Source: Siphonodentalium dalli (taxonomy: Eukaryota; Mollusca; Scaphopoda; Gadilida; Siphonodentaliidae). From it: a DNA stretch of 64,000 nucleotides. Location of the stretch: the NCBI GenBank assembly GCA_032622095.1, contig CP136068.1, positions 47,544,443-47,608,442 on the forward strand. The letters run 5' to 3'. The position numbers and the translations under genes are program-made. The notes below the pieces were generated by a model. The model did no database searches. It was not told the DNA's origin and saw nothing but the letters and a program-made list of their open reading frames with translations. This document shows, in pieces, positions 36,715-49,051 of the stretch (position 1 is the first letter of the stretch; every line of letters begins with the position of its first letter).

Positions 36715-38404
36715 TATCGCAATGCAAGCGCCGACCTGATCACAGCGGAGTGTGACAGGGGGTTTAGTGACTGCCAACATGGATTTCGTAGAAGGAGATC
36801 TTGTCAAACGCATTTAATAAATCACCTCGAACATGTTACAACTGAGCTCGGTAAAAGAAATCCTGTTGATGCCATATATCTTGATTTTGGCAAAGACTCC
36901 TAAAACAAATGCAGTCATATGGCATTGACAGAAAAATACTCAAGTGGGTGGATGGATTCCTTACGGATAGAAAGCAGCGTGAAAATGTAAACTATGTGAA
37001 TCCCGATTGCATGGCTGAATGTGACAATTGGTGTACCGCAGTTGTGTACATGTATAATGGGACCTGCCCTATTTCTTGTGTAATGATCCACCACTCACAA
37101 CGTCATGTATGTGTAAAATATTCGCAGATAACACACATATCATCGGAAACCCACTCACCAATGGCATTCAGGCTGATAAAGATTCCGTTTCGAAATGGTC
37201 CCTGGACAGGCGACTTAGATGCAAGTCACGTTCTTCATGTTGGCTATAATAATCCTAGAAAATCCCACTTTATGATAAACACATTAGAACATCCCCCGAT
37301 AACGCAATCGATGTCGGAAAACAATCTCGGTGTAAAGTTCGATTCTCAAATTTCATCAAAATATATTCGGCGATGGTGCGTCCTATAATGGACTATTGCC
37401 AAACTGTTTATAATCCGCTATAATTCTATTGCGTTAGAGGTTGTTAATAGAAGTGTGACTCGTCAAATCCCGTGACTTAACGATATTCATATCACGATTG
37501 ACTTATTATTCTGGACCTGGTTACTCTTAAATATCGGAGAACGCGGGGTGATGGGATCGAAGTATATAAATTCCAATATGGGTATTATAATATGGATTCA
37601 AATTCACTGTTTACAAGATCAACTTACCAACCAACGACGGGCCATATGCATTCAAACTACAAATGCAACATAAAGACAAGGAGATATACGTAAATACTTC
37701 TCACAAAGAGCTGTAGCTTTGTGGAACAGTTTACCAGGTGACGTGGTTGATGCACGGGTTTTGGCGACTTTCAAGAGTCTGATAGACATACACCTGGCTG
37801 ACAGAAAATATGTTTCTGACAAAGATCGAAATACATATTATATTATTATTATATATACATCAGCGACTGGGACTTAGAGTCGGTCAGACTCTTTCCGATA
37901 TTAAATTTGATTTTATTTGATTTGATTTGAAACATCGATTACTTATGAATGTACATACACTCAGAGGACAACGTATAACGTACACTCGGTCTAAATAAGG
38001 ATGTTTAATTCACATTGATTTTCTTAAGTTATTCTTCGAAGATGAAAAAATAAAAAATAGCGCCTATATACCACTTATGTATACGTCCATATACCATTTG
38101 CATCGAAAAGAAAGCACTCATAAATCGCTCACAGCAGAATTACTATGGTTAGTGTAAATATTAAGGTCCGAATCGGCATCTCCAGTTTAGACCTAGTTTA
38201 AACTACCAGTTTAAACTGGGTTTTAGTAGTAAAACCAAGTTTTTCTCCACAGCTGGGACGACATAGATTTGGTCGATTGCGTTACCTGTCGGCCACACTT
38301 GTCCGATTGCAAGAATAGGAGGCGTGGTCTGTCTGTTTATTATCGCTACTTGTCAATTCATTGTCCGGTCACGCGACCTGTTGTCGCTATATATTTACAC
38401 ACTA

Positions 38405-38512
38405 AGTGTTGTCATCACTAAATCCAGCATTCTGATTGGTCGGCGCCCACGTGGCTAGTTGCAGTTATTTATCGGTGAATGCGCAACGCCTCATGACACC
38501 AAGCTAATAACA
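38405..38512. repeat. 105-bp dispersed repeat (second copy at 43490-43596)
   Basis: AATCCAGCATTCTGATTGGT to TGAATGCGCAACG occurs in both places; the other copy bridges the two halves of the 41.7-45.3 kb duplication. Confidence 0.85.
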
Positions 38513-38739
38513 CCAACGATACGTCATTAGGTTTGGAAAGACGAACGCGTAATGTTTTGGGCGCATTTGAACTCGCGCAGGATTGACTTAATACATCATC
38601 GGGTTTCAATATGAAGAGAAATTGTTCCTATTAACTTTTGGCAAGGGTGCTATTGGGTATTTTGGGCTGATCTTGTCACGATACACTTTTCGATTTAAAT
38701 ATATTTACAAAAGTGGCTTTCTCGCTAAATGTATATAAA

Positions 38740-38902
38740 TATAAGGATTAACTGTCATGTGGACTATTTTTATGGAGATGTAACGGTGAGGTAAGTGGAC
38801 ATAACTTGTATGTAAAACCCTTCGGGTTTTACACAAGTTATGTCCACTTACCTCACCGTTACATCTCCATAAAAACAGTCCACTTGACAGTTAATCCTTA
38901 TA
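38740..38902. repeat. Near-perfect long palindrome
   Basis: Arms of about 80 bp (TAAGGATTAACTGTCA... and its inverse) meet at AAACCCTTCGGGTTT. Only a few mismatches. Confidence 0.92.
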
Positions 38903-38989
38903 TAATCTCCTAATCAGGGGATTAACCCGTGCGCTTTGAGAAATCACGACGAATGCACAGTCTGTTGTATAACGGTTAGATATTATCTA

Positions 38990-40440
38990 ATATCATGGAC
39001 GAATGTGACTTTTGGAACTCAAAAATATCTCTTGAGGGCATGGGTGGGGGCCCGCCACATATACCCCATAGAAACACCACCAGCCCGGGGGTACCATCCG
39101 GACGGGTGAAAATGGGGTATGGACCATTTTTGAGAACGGGAAGGATTTCGGCGAATTTGCGGGATGAATGGGTGGCTCGCCCATAATACCCGATAGAAAC
39201 ATCACCCCTCACCCGGGATAACAGGGGTATGGACGGTAAGGATTTAGGCTAATTAATTTGGCAGCAGGAGTGGGTGGCACGATCAAAATACACCATAGAA
39301 CCACCCCTACCCACCCCTCACCAGGGGGAGGGGTCCCACCAGAGGAGGTGGAAATTGGGTATGCCCAAATACCGAATAGAAACACCACAACCCTCACCCC
39401 CGGGGAAGGGTACCCCAAATAACGCATATAAACACCCCACCCCTCACATCCGGGCGGGGTGGGGTGGGTTACCACCCGAGGGGTGAAGATGGGATATGAA
39501 CCAAGTTCGAGAACAGTAAGGATTTCGGCCAATTTGACGACAGGGGTGTGTGGCCCCCTCCAAATATCCCATATAGATACCCTACCCTCATCCCTAGAGG
39601 GTACCACCCTGCTGGGGTGAAAATGGGGTATGGAGCATTTTATTCATTATTCGCAAAAACATGCCTCTGTTGGTCAATATTACGGCATGTGTATGTGGCC
39701 CGCCCCAAATACCCCATAGAATGGGGTATGGACCGTTATCGAGAACGGTAAGGATTTCGGCCAATATGACGTCATTGTGGGCGGCCCGCCCTCAAATACA
39801 GTCATAGAAACACCCCCACCCTTACCGCGGGTGGTTCTACCCGAGCGGGTGAAAATGGGGTGGGGTGGGGGTGGGGCTTGTTTCTATGGGGGGCATTTTG
39901 TGATGTGCCACCCACCGTTCTCGAAAATGGTCCATACCCCATTTCACCCCCTCGGGGTGGTACCTCCGGGTGGGATGTTTCTAGGGGGTAGTTGGAGCGG
40001 GATACCCACACTGCTGACGTCAAAGTGACCGAAATCCTTACCGTTCTGGAAAATGGTCCATACCCCATTTTCACCTCCTGGGGTGGTTCCCCCAGCGTTC
40101 AGGGGTGGGCTGTTTCTATGGGACATTTGAGCGGGCCATCCATCCATGCCGTCAATTGGCCGAAATCCTTACCAGTCTCGAAAATGGTCCATATCCCACG
40201 TTCACCCCCTCGGGCGGTACCCCCCCCCCGGATGTGAGGGGTGGGGTGTTTCTATGGGTTATTTGGGGCGAGCCACCCACCCATATTTTCAAATTGGTCG
40301 AAATCCTTACAGTTCTCCAAAATAGTCCATACTCCACCCCCTCAGGGTGGTCGCTACCCTCCCCCGGGTGAAGGCTGGGGTGTCTCTGATGGGTATTTGG
40401 GCGGGCCACCAACCCATGCGTCAAATTGACCGAAAGAGAC
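38990..40440. repeat. GC-rich ~100-135-bp minisatellite with a strand switch
   Basis: Units contain GTGAAAATGGGGTATGGACC, AAGGATTTCGGCCAATTTGA and CCCCATAGAAACACC. They read in this orientation from 38990 to ~39860 and as the reverse complement from ~39890 to 40440. GC content is far above the flanks. The many overlapping open frames on both strands are by-products. Confidence 0.88.
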
Positions 40441-41719
40441 CTTTTTGTGAATAAGGAATCAGTTTCAAAAGTCATGTTCGTGCTAACGTGTCAATCTGAT
40501 CAGTCCGATCCCGCCATGCTCTCAGCCGCCAAATTGACATCCGAACGAGCGAATTGCAAACAGACATATATAGCAAGAAATCATCCATCACACTGGCACA
40601 TATTTTGTTAGAATTTATCTCATAAGTACCGACATCGCCTCCCCAAATTCCACTAAGACTCCCCTGCATCTACATTGAGTGACAAACGCCCGCGCATAAA
40701 CGCCTCCCCCAATTCAAAATAAACACTCCCATATTCACGAAGAAACAACATCAATATTGGGCGAAAAATATCGGCCGAATAATTAAACCCAAAAAACTAG
40801 GTTTTAGTCAAACCTGGGGTAGGGTGGTTTAACTTTGAATTTTTTTCAAAGTATATTTAAAGGTGTATGTTCGAGGCGAGACGTATGGTACGTATAAATC
40901 ATATATACCTAAGCTTATACTGATGATTATATAGCAATTCACCACAAACAATTAGTAATATTACCATAACTTTATCACGTTAATAAAACCTAGTTTCAAC
41001 TTAAACTGAGTTTATCACAAAACTTGGTTTATGTACGCTAAAACCCAGTTTTACTCCCATAAACCTGGTTTAACTACTGTAAAACCAAGTTTAAACCCTA
41101 CTTAAATCTAGTTTAAACTGGAGTTAAACCTGGTCTAGAATAAAACCGATTCGGACCTAAGAGTTGAAGAACACGTATGTGCAGACATAATTTAGCGTAG
41201 GCAGATTGGGCGGAGGGTAGCAGAGTGAGTTACAGGCCCCGTTGGTTGTGATGTTTTGGATGGTTGGAGTACGTGTTTTATGGGAGTGGATGGTGTAGGG
41301 CGTGGTTATTGTCGGACACAAATAACAACATTAAGTCTCGTAGATGAAATACATGTAAATTGGAGTGACGACTGAGTTAGGCACATAAAGCGATGCCTCA
41401 TTCCAGTTGTGTTGTAATCTTGTTATCCTCATGAGTTGAACAATGGGGATTTAGGCTCGTATGGGTACTGATGCATGCTGGTATGAAGCGCAATTACTGA
41501 CACATGTGATGGGTAACCCCCGAGTAATACTAAGATAACCCAACTGGCCAGGGAATATAGCACATCAGTAATTTGGTCTCATATACAATCCAGAAGGATC
41601 CACAGGCTAAATAGTTATCTGACAGGGAATAATAATTGCGCTTCTGTGTAACTGACTTGTCTTACAATGAGTTACACTTAAGCGCAATGATTGCGCATTT
41701 GAATTGCGCTTCAGTGCAG

Positions 41720-43486
41720 TTATTAATAAATGTGAATTTAACCTCACATATAGCCTCCAACGTGCATCCGTATCGGTAACCCACATGCCACATTACATCC
41801 CTTACAACCCGTTTTCGTCACTGAAAACAACACCGTATAGTACAGTTATTGTCCTTATTCAACCGAACAGGACGACATAAGGGCAATACACTTTCGTGCT
41901 ATAATGTCTTATCTACATGATCCGATAGTATGACTCAAGTATAACATGCATTGATTTTAGTGCTAGAATGTCGTATCCAGTCGTTCACAAAACCTGCGTT
42001 ATATAACCATCCACTGGATTCATAATCAGGCAGATAATTAAACAATTTATTGTTTAACATTTACAAAAGAAAATAGCAACATATGAAGCTACAAAATGTA
42101 CATTATATCGAAAAACGAATGTGATTTCTTATGATACATGATGTTGTTTATTTCAGCGCCCGCCATTTGTCATATTTTATTCACGTAACAATTCCTGGCG
42201 ATTTCGCTGGACAAGGAGATACGATCGTGTAGCCCGGACCTAAACCACAAGAACGGAGATACAACTATATTGCATAGAGTTTATATAATACGTTTGGTGT
42301 GGGGGCAGGTTTAAATGGTTCCAATCGATAGGAAATTTCGCGCCGAATCCATGCAATGACCCAAATACTCATTTTGGCGCCAAAAAGGACTTACGACCTT
42401 ATAGCACTGATTCGACGAAAAGGCCAGCAGCCATGACAAGGCGTTTACATGTAAATGGGACCTGAGTTATGCCACTATATGCTAATTGCCACAATGGTTG
42501 TGACTTATACAAGCCCGGGCAGGCCCATGGGATCGCGGACAGTCTAAAATTATACCTTATGGTAGTAGGATACAAATAAGCATATATTATGAAACTTTAC
42601 TTGCTGCCTCATCCACCGGCGGGTTTTAACCCTTTAAGTGACGATATTGACTAAAATAAGACAGAGAGCCCGGCAGACACTTCAGAGACCCGATCACATT
42701 GTTTGTATTGATGACTAATGGTAGCGAAACACTTACTAAAGATATGCTGTGGCTCGCCATCTCGTTCACGGCGGCATCATTAAACCCTTCAATGACGGTA
42801 TGCACCATAATAGCACTGTAGAGACCGGGCAGCCCCATGGGCCAGTGGATAACATAATATGATTACTTATGGTAGTGGGATTCATACTAAGTACAGGTTG
42901 CGAACGTATATTTGCTGTTATCAATCGCCGGTTTTATTAACCCTTTAAATTCCGATATTGGCTAAAGGAACCCCGGACTCTGGGAGAGAAAGGGCGTACC
43001 TATATAGAGACCAGGTCACAATATATACTGATTATTAATGGTAGCGAGACACTTACAAAAGTAAACTGTGAAGATTGATTCGGCATCTCATTTATGGCCG
43101 AGTTCATTGACCCCTTAAATGACGGTATAGGTTAGAAGTTCAAGCGAGAGTACGGGCAAGCCCGGGCGGCCACATGGCCACGTGGACAGTATAGTGTGAT
43201 GCGTTATGGTAGTATGATGCATATGATGTACTTGAAAATGTACTTGCCGTGTCACCCATCACCGGTTTTATTAATCCATTTAAAGCCAATATTGACTAAA
43301 AGAACCTTGGATGTGAATATTGACTCGCCATCTCGTTCACGACCGGGTTCATTAAGCGATATGGATCAGGAGAGCCCGGACAATTCTAAGAACTGTTTTT
43401 TTTCGTATCTTATTATTCCTCACTATAATGTTGGTATATCACTTTACATTCAGAAATGCGTCGGAAGTTATACATGTATATTTGCA
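41720..43486. repeat. ~1.7-kb direct duplication, copy 1
   Basis: From TATTAATAAATGTGAATTTA to CGGAAGTTATACATGTATA, matched by 43607-45294 with several indels. The 3' half is itself built of ~200-300-bp units with TTAACCCTTTAAATNCCGAT, ACTAATGGTAGCGAAACACT and CGCCATCTCGTTCACG. No gene supported. Confidence 0.88.
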
Positions 43487-43606
43487 TATAAGTGTTGTCA
43501 TTACTAAATCCAGCATTCTGATTGGTCGGCTCCCACGTGGCTAGTTGCAGTTATTTCTCGGTGAATGCGCAACGGCTCATAACACCAAGCTCATATCAGT
43601 GGAGTT

Positions 43607-45294
43607 ATTAATAAATGTGAATTTAACCTCACATATAGGCTCCAACGTGCATCCGTATCGGTAACCCACATGCCACATTACATCCCTTACAATCCGTTTT
43701 CGTCACTGAAAACAACACCGTATAGTACAGTTATTGTCCCTATTCAACCGAACAGGAAGACATAAGGGCAATACACTTTCGTGCTATAATGTCTTATCTA
43801 CATGATCCGATATTATGACTCAAGTATAGCATGCATTGATTTTAGTGCTAGAATGTCGTATCCAGTCGTTCACAAAACCTGCGTTATATAACCATCCACT
43901 GGATTCATAATCAGGCAGATAATTAAACAATTTATTGTTTAACATTTACAAAAGAAAATAGCAACATATGAAACAACAAAATGTACATTATATCGAAAAA
44001 CGAATGTGATTTCTTATGATACATGATGTTGTTTATTTCAGCGCCCGCCATTTGTCATATTTTATTCACGTAACAATTCCTGGCGATTTCGCTGGACAAG
44101 GAGATACGATATTGTAGCCCGGACCTAAACCACAAGAACGGAGATACAACTATATTGCATAGAGTTTATATAATACGTTTGGTATGGGGGCAGGTTTAAA
44201 TGGTTCCAATCGATCAGTTGCAATCGATAGGAAATTTCGCGCCGAATCCATGCAATGACCCAAATACTCATGTTGGCGCCAAAAAGGACTTACGACCTTA
44301 TAGCACTGATTCGACGAAAAGGCCAGCAGCCATGGCAAGGCGTTTACATGTAAATGGGACCTGAGTTATGCCACTATATGCTAATTGCCACAATGGTTGT
44401 GACTAATACAAGCCCGGGCAGACCAAGGGTATAACATTATACCTTATGGTAGTAGGATACAAATAAGCATATATTATGAAATTTTACTTGCTGCCTCATC
44501 CACCGGCGGGTTTTAACCCTTTAAATGCCGATATTTACTACAATAACACAGAGAGCCCGGCAGACACTTCAGAGACCCGATCACATTGTGTATTGATGAC
44601 TAATGGTAGCGAAACACTTAATAAAGGAATGCTGTGACTCGCCATCTCATTCACGGCCGGCATCATTAACCCCTTCGATGACGATATGCGCCAGAATAGC
44701 ACAGGAGAACCCGGGCAGCCCCATACTAAGTACAGGTTGCGAAAGTATATTTGCTGTTATCAATCGCCGGTTTTATTAACCCTTTAAATTCCGATATTGG
44801 CTAAAGGAACCCCGGACTCTGGTAGAGCAAGGGCGGACCCAGAGACCAGATCACAATATATACTGATTATTAATGGTAGCGAGACACTTACAAAACGTAA
44901 ACTGTGAAGATTGATTCGGCATCTCATTTATGGCCGAGTTCATTGACCCCTTAGATCACGCGAGAGTACGGGCAAGCCCGGGCGGCCCCATGGACCCGTG
45001 GACAGTATAGTGTGATGCGTTATGGTAGTATGATGCATATGCTGTGAAAATTTACTTACCTTGTCACCCATAACCGGTTTTATTAATCCCTTTAAAGCCA
45101 ATATTGGCTAAAAGAACCTTGGCTTTGAATATTGATTCGCCATCTCGTTCACGACCGGGTTCATTAAATGGCGATATGGATCAGGAGAGTCCGGACAATT
45201 CTAAGAACTGTTTTTTTCGTATCTTATTATTCCTCACTATAATGTTGGTATATCACTTTACATTCAGAAATGCGTCGGAAGTTATACATGTATA
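43607..45294. repeat. ~1.7-kb direct duplication, copy 2
   Basis: Same order of blocks as copy 1, about 80 bp shorter through internal deletions (for example around 44430 and 44730). Confidence 0.88.
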
Positions 45295-45299
45295 CCTAT

Positions 45300-46868
45300 A
45301 TTAGCAAGTTTTGTTTTATCTACATGTATAGTAGAAAGTTGTTATACCCATGGTAATGTGGTGTTATGCATATAGTATATAGTACACACACATATATCCA
45401 ATATATGTTATTAGTGTAGTAGGCTATTGGCGATCTGGCTAATAATTTATAGAACGTCAGTGGAGTACTATCGGAATACGTCTTGCCTCAACTGCATGCA
45501 AGCGACTATTCGCTGAATTATCAAAGACCTGGATGCCACAACAATTAATGAAGGTTAAGCGAGTTCCCAGTCATGGCGCTGATTTAAATGAGCATTGCTG
45601 GGCTCGGTTTAATATGTTTGTTGACATCATCTCGTAATGTGAACAATGACAGTTTTTTTCGCAATGAAATATAAACTGCAAGTTGTCGGAGCTGTTTCTG
45701 ACACTGGGAGTAATATGATCGATATCTGACGTATCATATGCACGTGTATGTACTTATATATTCAGAGACAAAATAGGACTACTCTCGTCTGCAAGTTGTC
45801 GGAGTAAATTGTCTGATAAATTGTGATTTTATATCAAAATAACCAGAAAGAACTATTCTATTTATATCAAGAGACGAAAACATGGGATCGTTAGTTATAT
45901 CACAAGAACATATGTAATGCGCGACACGCTGTTTCTGACACTGGGAGTAATATGAGCGATATCTGACGTATCATATGTACGTGTATGTACTTATATATTC
46001 AGAGACAAAATAGGACTACTCTCGTCGCTTTTTAATGCAGTCTTCGATGGGTCAATACAGTAAAATGGTCAACAATCTGAAACATATTTTAGCACGTGGA
46101 TCGTGGACTTGAAACTCTGGATCAAATAATAAATCGAGTTGATATTGAGATTACGCTCTTAAATTAAATGGGTCAATAACACCGGCATTGGATGACACAG
46201 CAAGTAACTTATCACAAAATATGCATTCTACCACCGCAATGTATCACATATTATACAGTCCGCGTGAGTCCGCCCGTCCAGAGGTAACTCTGTTACACAG
46301 ACCTAGCTGACGCATAGAGTTATGTCGCGTTAGTCCCAAAGACCGGCAATTGAACTATCGATTTTATTTAAATCACTAAATGATATACGACTGATTATTT
46401 GAACAGTTGTAATATCACACACCATGAATATAGCTAGAGGGTACAATGCAAGGCATCTGTATAATTAATTATATGGTGTAGCGAAACACGACCAATGCAA
46501 TAAGACGACCCGTCCTTTATGTAAAGTAAAATTCACGGCTCTATTGTGAGCGTACACCTCTACATATGTCGGACACGGTTCGTGGTCATGAATGGGCAAT
46601 GACTCAAGCTGGTGCATATTCACACACCACGTATGTCACACACTAACAACAGGAATATGTGTCTCAAAAAATGGCGCTCACAGGTTCGTGCTCCAGGCAA
46701 GTTATTTTAAGTAGTTATAATGATATGTAAATTATATATTCGAAAAGCAATGCGTTATGGTGATCTCCGTACAATTATGTCGCTTGTCGTCCATTGTTTA
46801 TGTTTGAGATTGTGTTGATAATTCATTACCCCTGTCGGTCTTCACATTTTGATGCAATCAGGACGTTC
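45300..46868. other. Intergenic, only the 100-bp direct repeat seen
   Basis: No coding pattern outside the repeat at 45690-46025. Confidence 0.5.
45690..46025. repeat. ~100-bp direct repeat, two copies
   Basis: TTTCTGACACTGGGAGTAAT to GGACTACTCTCGTC at 45692-45790 and 45931-46026. Confidence 0.88.
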
Positions 46869-46871
46869 GTA

Positions 46872-47083
46872 CAGTAATGCTCTAACTAATCGACATCTTA
46901 ACCACAGGAGAATTATGGGTAACTTTTAAGGATTTTGTCGGAAATATGGAATTTGCCATTCATCGGAAAGCTCTCAGCGAGAGCTTTCCGATGAATGGCA
47001 ACAAGCCATAGTTCCGACTAAATCCTGAAAAGTTACCCATAATTCTCCTGTGGTTAAGAAGTCGATTAATTTGAGTATTACTG
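46872..47083. mobile_element. Tc1/mariner-type MITE, 212 bp
   Basis: Termini CAGTAAT and ATTACTG, flanked by TA on both sides (46870-46871, 47084-47085). The element is a near-complete palindrome with a 3-base loop at GCTCTC-AGC-GAGAGC. CAGT...ACTG ends with TA duplication are the Tc1/mariner signature. Confidence 0.82.
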
Positions 47084-47397
47084 TAGCTATTCGTATTGAA
47101 TCATTCCTGGTATAAACACGTGTATGCTATGTCGATGGATATAATTATGACTGTATATCGACGAACAGCACGCTAAAACGCTCAGTTTGATGGAAGAATA
47201 GGTACAGTGTATATCCGGATGTCATGAACATCGGTAGAGTGTGGTTTATAACATGAATCAAAAATAAATGTATACGACTGGATGGGACTGGAAGAGGTGG
47301 TCGCTTTTTGTTTAAATTCAGCCTAATCTGTTGCCACTCCTATGTTTTACTTATACACACATTTCAACATGATTACAACTCACAAGTACACAGTTTT

Positions 47398-47424
47398 CAC
47401 TTTCTTTTTCTTCTTCTTCTTCAA
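47398..47424. repeat. Pyrimidine tract (TTC)n
   Basis: Short CTT/TTC microsatellite. Confidence 0.8.
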
Positions 47425-47564
47425 CACTGAGAAAACAATATAATCAGACACTGAAGCTGCCTTACCAGCCGTCAACACCTTTTTATTATTAATCCAGAAT
47501 GTCACAACCGCTGTTGATCATTTTGCTGTTGGTGCGAACAAGCTGCTATTTTATATTGTGTATT

Positions 47565-48240
47565 TCAATATTTCACACGTTGGTACACGGATAATGACGA
47601 AAACGACATGATCTGGCTGGCGCCGAAGTTACCCATAGAAAGAATACTTGCTCCTGTCGATCGAATACAATGATTCGTGTATATCTGGCTTAAATTTGCC
47701 TTTTCACACATGGTTGTCATGAACTTTCCCAAGGTCTTCTCCCCAATTGGGCTGTTACAATACCACACACCAGTCTTGAATTTATCGTTTGGTCGTTGCC
47801 ACAAGCTATGACATTCAGGGTGGAGTTTTGACAGACAGTTTTGAATAACTTGCCACTGTATATACAATATGGATTGCCTTTAACTTCCGGCATAATGCCA
47901 CTGATAAGCTCGTCGGTTTTTCATAAATTCGTCTTGATGTTTGATCACGTATCGCGTACATGATACAGGGTCGAATTGGATGCTGAATGTTGTCCGTGTC
48001 ATCTTTCTCATGTTCTCCCTACCTCGACGGCAGAAATATAAACGAATGTAAAATTGGACTTTGTTCAGGAGTCCACTTGGAGTGTCTGAAGACATATCTA
48101 TTGAATCGTGCAACAATTTTCTGTCTTCGGCAGCTGTCATGTAATGGTGTTCTGTCGCCCCGAGTCCAAGCCTTTTTAACTCAGCCATGGCAACATTGAC
48201 ATCAAATTTGCATCCACAAATTCAGTGTCCTTATAATGTC
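47565..48240 (-). pseudogene. Crypton-like tyrosine recombinase, catalytic half, frameshifted
   Basis: Crypton YRs are DNA-transposon integrases whose relatives include the DUF3504 part of KIAA1958- and ZMYM-like proteins. Reading - strand: DTEFVDAN (one frame), then VAMAELKRLGLG and LLNKVQFYIRLYFCRRGREN (box I Arg), then MPEVKGNPYC in a third frame, then HSLWQRPNDKF, PIGEKTLGKFM, LSQIYTNHCIR (the H-x-x-R box) and VYQR (candidate nucleophile Tyr). At least three frame changes are needed to follow the protein. The usual GH box before the Tyr is missing (SFSSLSVYQ), so it cannot be an active recombinase. Its N-terminal half lies upstream at 49,050-49,173. Confidence 0.82.
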
Positions 48241-48367
48241 AAAGTTTTTATTGTAGGGTGGAGAATTGAGATACCGGTTTAACCTAGTTCCAGGGAAACT
48301 CGAAAGATGGACACTCTTTTGAGTTTCAGATCTCGTCAGTAGTGACCAGATCTGGTGCTCATACCTT

Positions 48368-48968
48368 TTCTAATTACAGACGACAAAGGACCCCTGGTGG
48401 CAGACTCTGCTTGGTTCTCTTCTTATGGTGACTCCAAAGACAAGATTCCACCAAAAGTTCCGAAATCCGCACCTTCATGAGCTAAAATAAAGACATTTGT
48501 CATTTGTGCAAAAACAAATTGTTGTCTGTTTCATTAAAATCATTTCCTGTTTACAAATAATGCTACTGAAAAGTATGTTAGTAATTTTTTCCCCTAATAG
48601 TTGTATTACATATATAATAAATTGGCAAAGTAGCATATAATTTAGCAAAAGAATTAATTTTGTTTCATATATCTTCCGTTTATACATTTTCCCCAGGTCG
48701 GTGTCGGGGGCGGAGTACACGTTTTATTAACCATTATGAAACCATGCCACTGCGCACGACAGACATGTGCTTATTTGTAAACAGGAAATGATTTTAATGA
48801 AACAGACAACAATTGTTTTTTGCACAAATGACAAATGTCTTTATTTTAGCTCACGAAGGTGCGGATTTCGGAACTTTTGGTGGAATCTTGTCTTTATTGT
48901 CACCATAATAAGAGAACCAAGCAGAATCTGGCACCAGGAGTCCTTTGTCGCCTGTAAATAGAAAAAGG
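48368..48968. repeat. ~200-bp inverted duplication between the recombinase halves
   Basis: 48368-48570 and 48765-48968 are inverted copies (~93% by eye), 195 bp apart. Each, read outward to inward, has a TTTCTA(A)TTTACAG acceptor-like start, a short open stretch (KTRFHQKFRNPHL in one frame, KDKIPPKVPKSAPS in another), a stop and an AATAAAG poly(A)-like signal. Confidence 0.85.
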
Positions 48969-49051
48969 TATGAGCTTCAGATAGAAAATGAAGGTGGCTG
49001 ATCAGAGTCTCAATACAGATGTATATCATGTATTGTGACTCAACAGGGTCT

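Larger units (their letters stand above)
35989..36763. mobile_element. 775-bp TIR element inside the LINE, flanked by TTA
   Basis: The left end reads CCCCTGTCACACTCAGG and continues GGCGCTTGCATTGCG. The right end is the inverse: CGCAATGCAAGCGCC, then GAGTGTGACAGGGG. TTA occurs on both sides (35986-35988, 36764-36766), a 3-bp duplication of the TWA type used by PIF/Harbinger elements. Family is inferred, not certain. The LINE frame resumes one base out of register after removing the element. Confidence 0.65.
35863..37850 (+). pseudogene. CR1-like LINE reverse transcriptase, degenerate and split by an insertion
   Basis: Part 1 (35863-35988) reads DPGNYRPVIFICILWQVLEL, the start of the reverse transcriptase domain. 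Part 2 resumes at 36766 with SDCQHGFRRRRSC, then NPVDAIYLDFGKDS (motif A Asp kept). Later come IDRKILKWVDGFLTDRKQR, KIFADNTHIIGN (motif C, where the usual FADD reads FADN), HVLHVGYNNPRKS and, near 37690-37820, RAVALWNSLPGDVVDARVLA. Many stops and frame changes follow motif A. The missing second Asp and the insertion mean it is inactive. Confidence 0.85.
38165..41157. mobile_element. 3-kb non-autonomous Harbinger-type element
   Basis: TIRs GGTCCGAATCGG and CCGATTCGGACC at the very ends are flanked by TAA on both sides (38162-38164, 41158-41160), the 3-bp TWA duplication of PIF/Harbinger elements. Both subterminal regions are packed with AAACCTGGTTT-like half-palindromes (38190-38250 and 40790-41140), as expected for transposase binding. 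No transposase is encoded. The interior carries a cruciform and a GC-rich minisatellite. Confidence 0.75.

Noticed and set aside
38976-40475. Many 60-132-codon open frames on both strands
   Set aside because: All follow from the GC-rich minisatellite; proline/glycine-rich repeats without homology.
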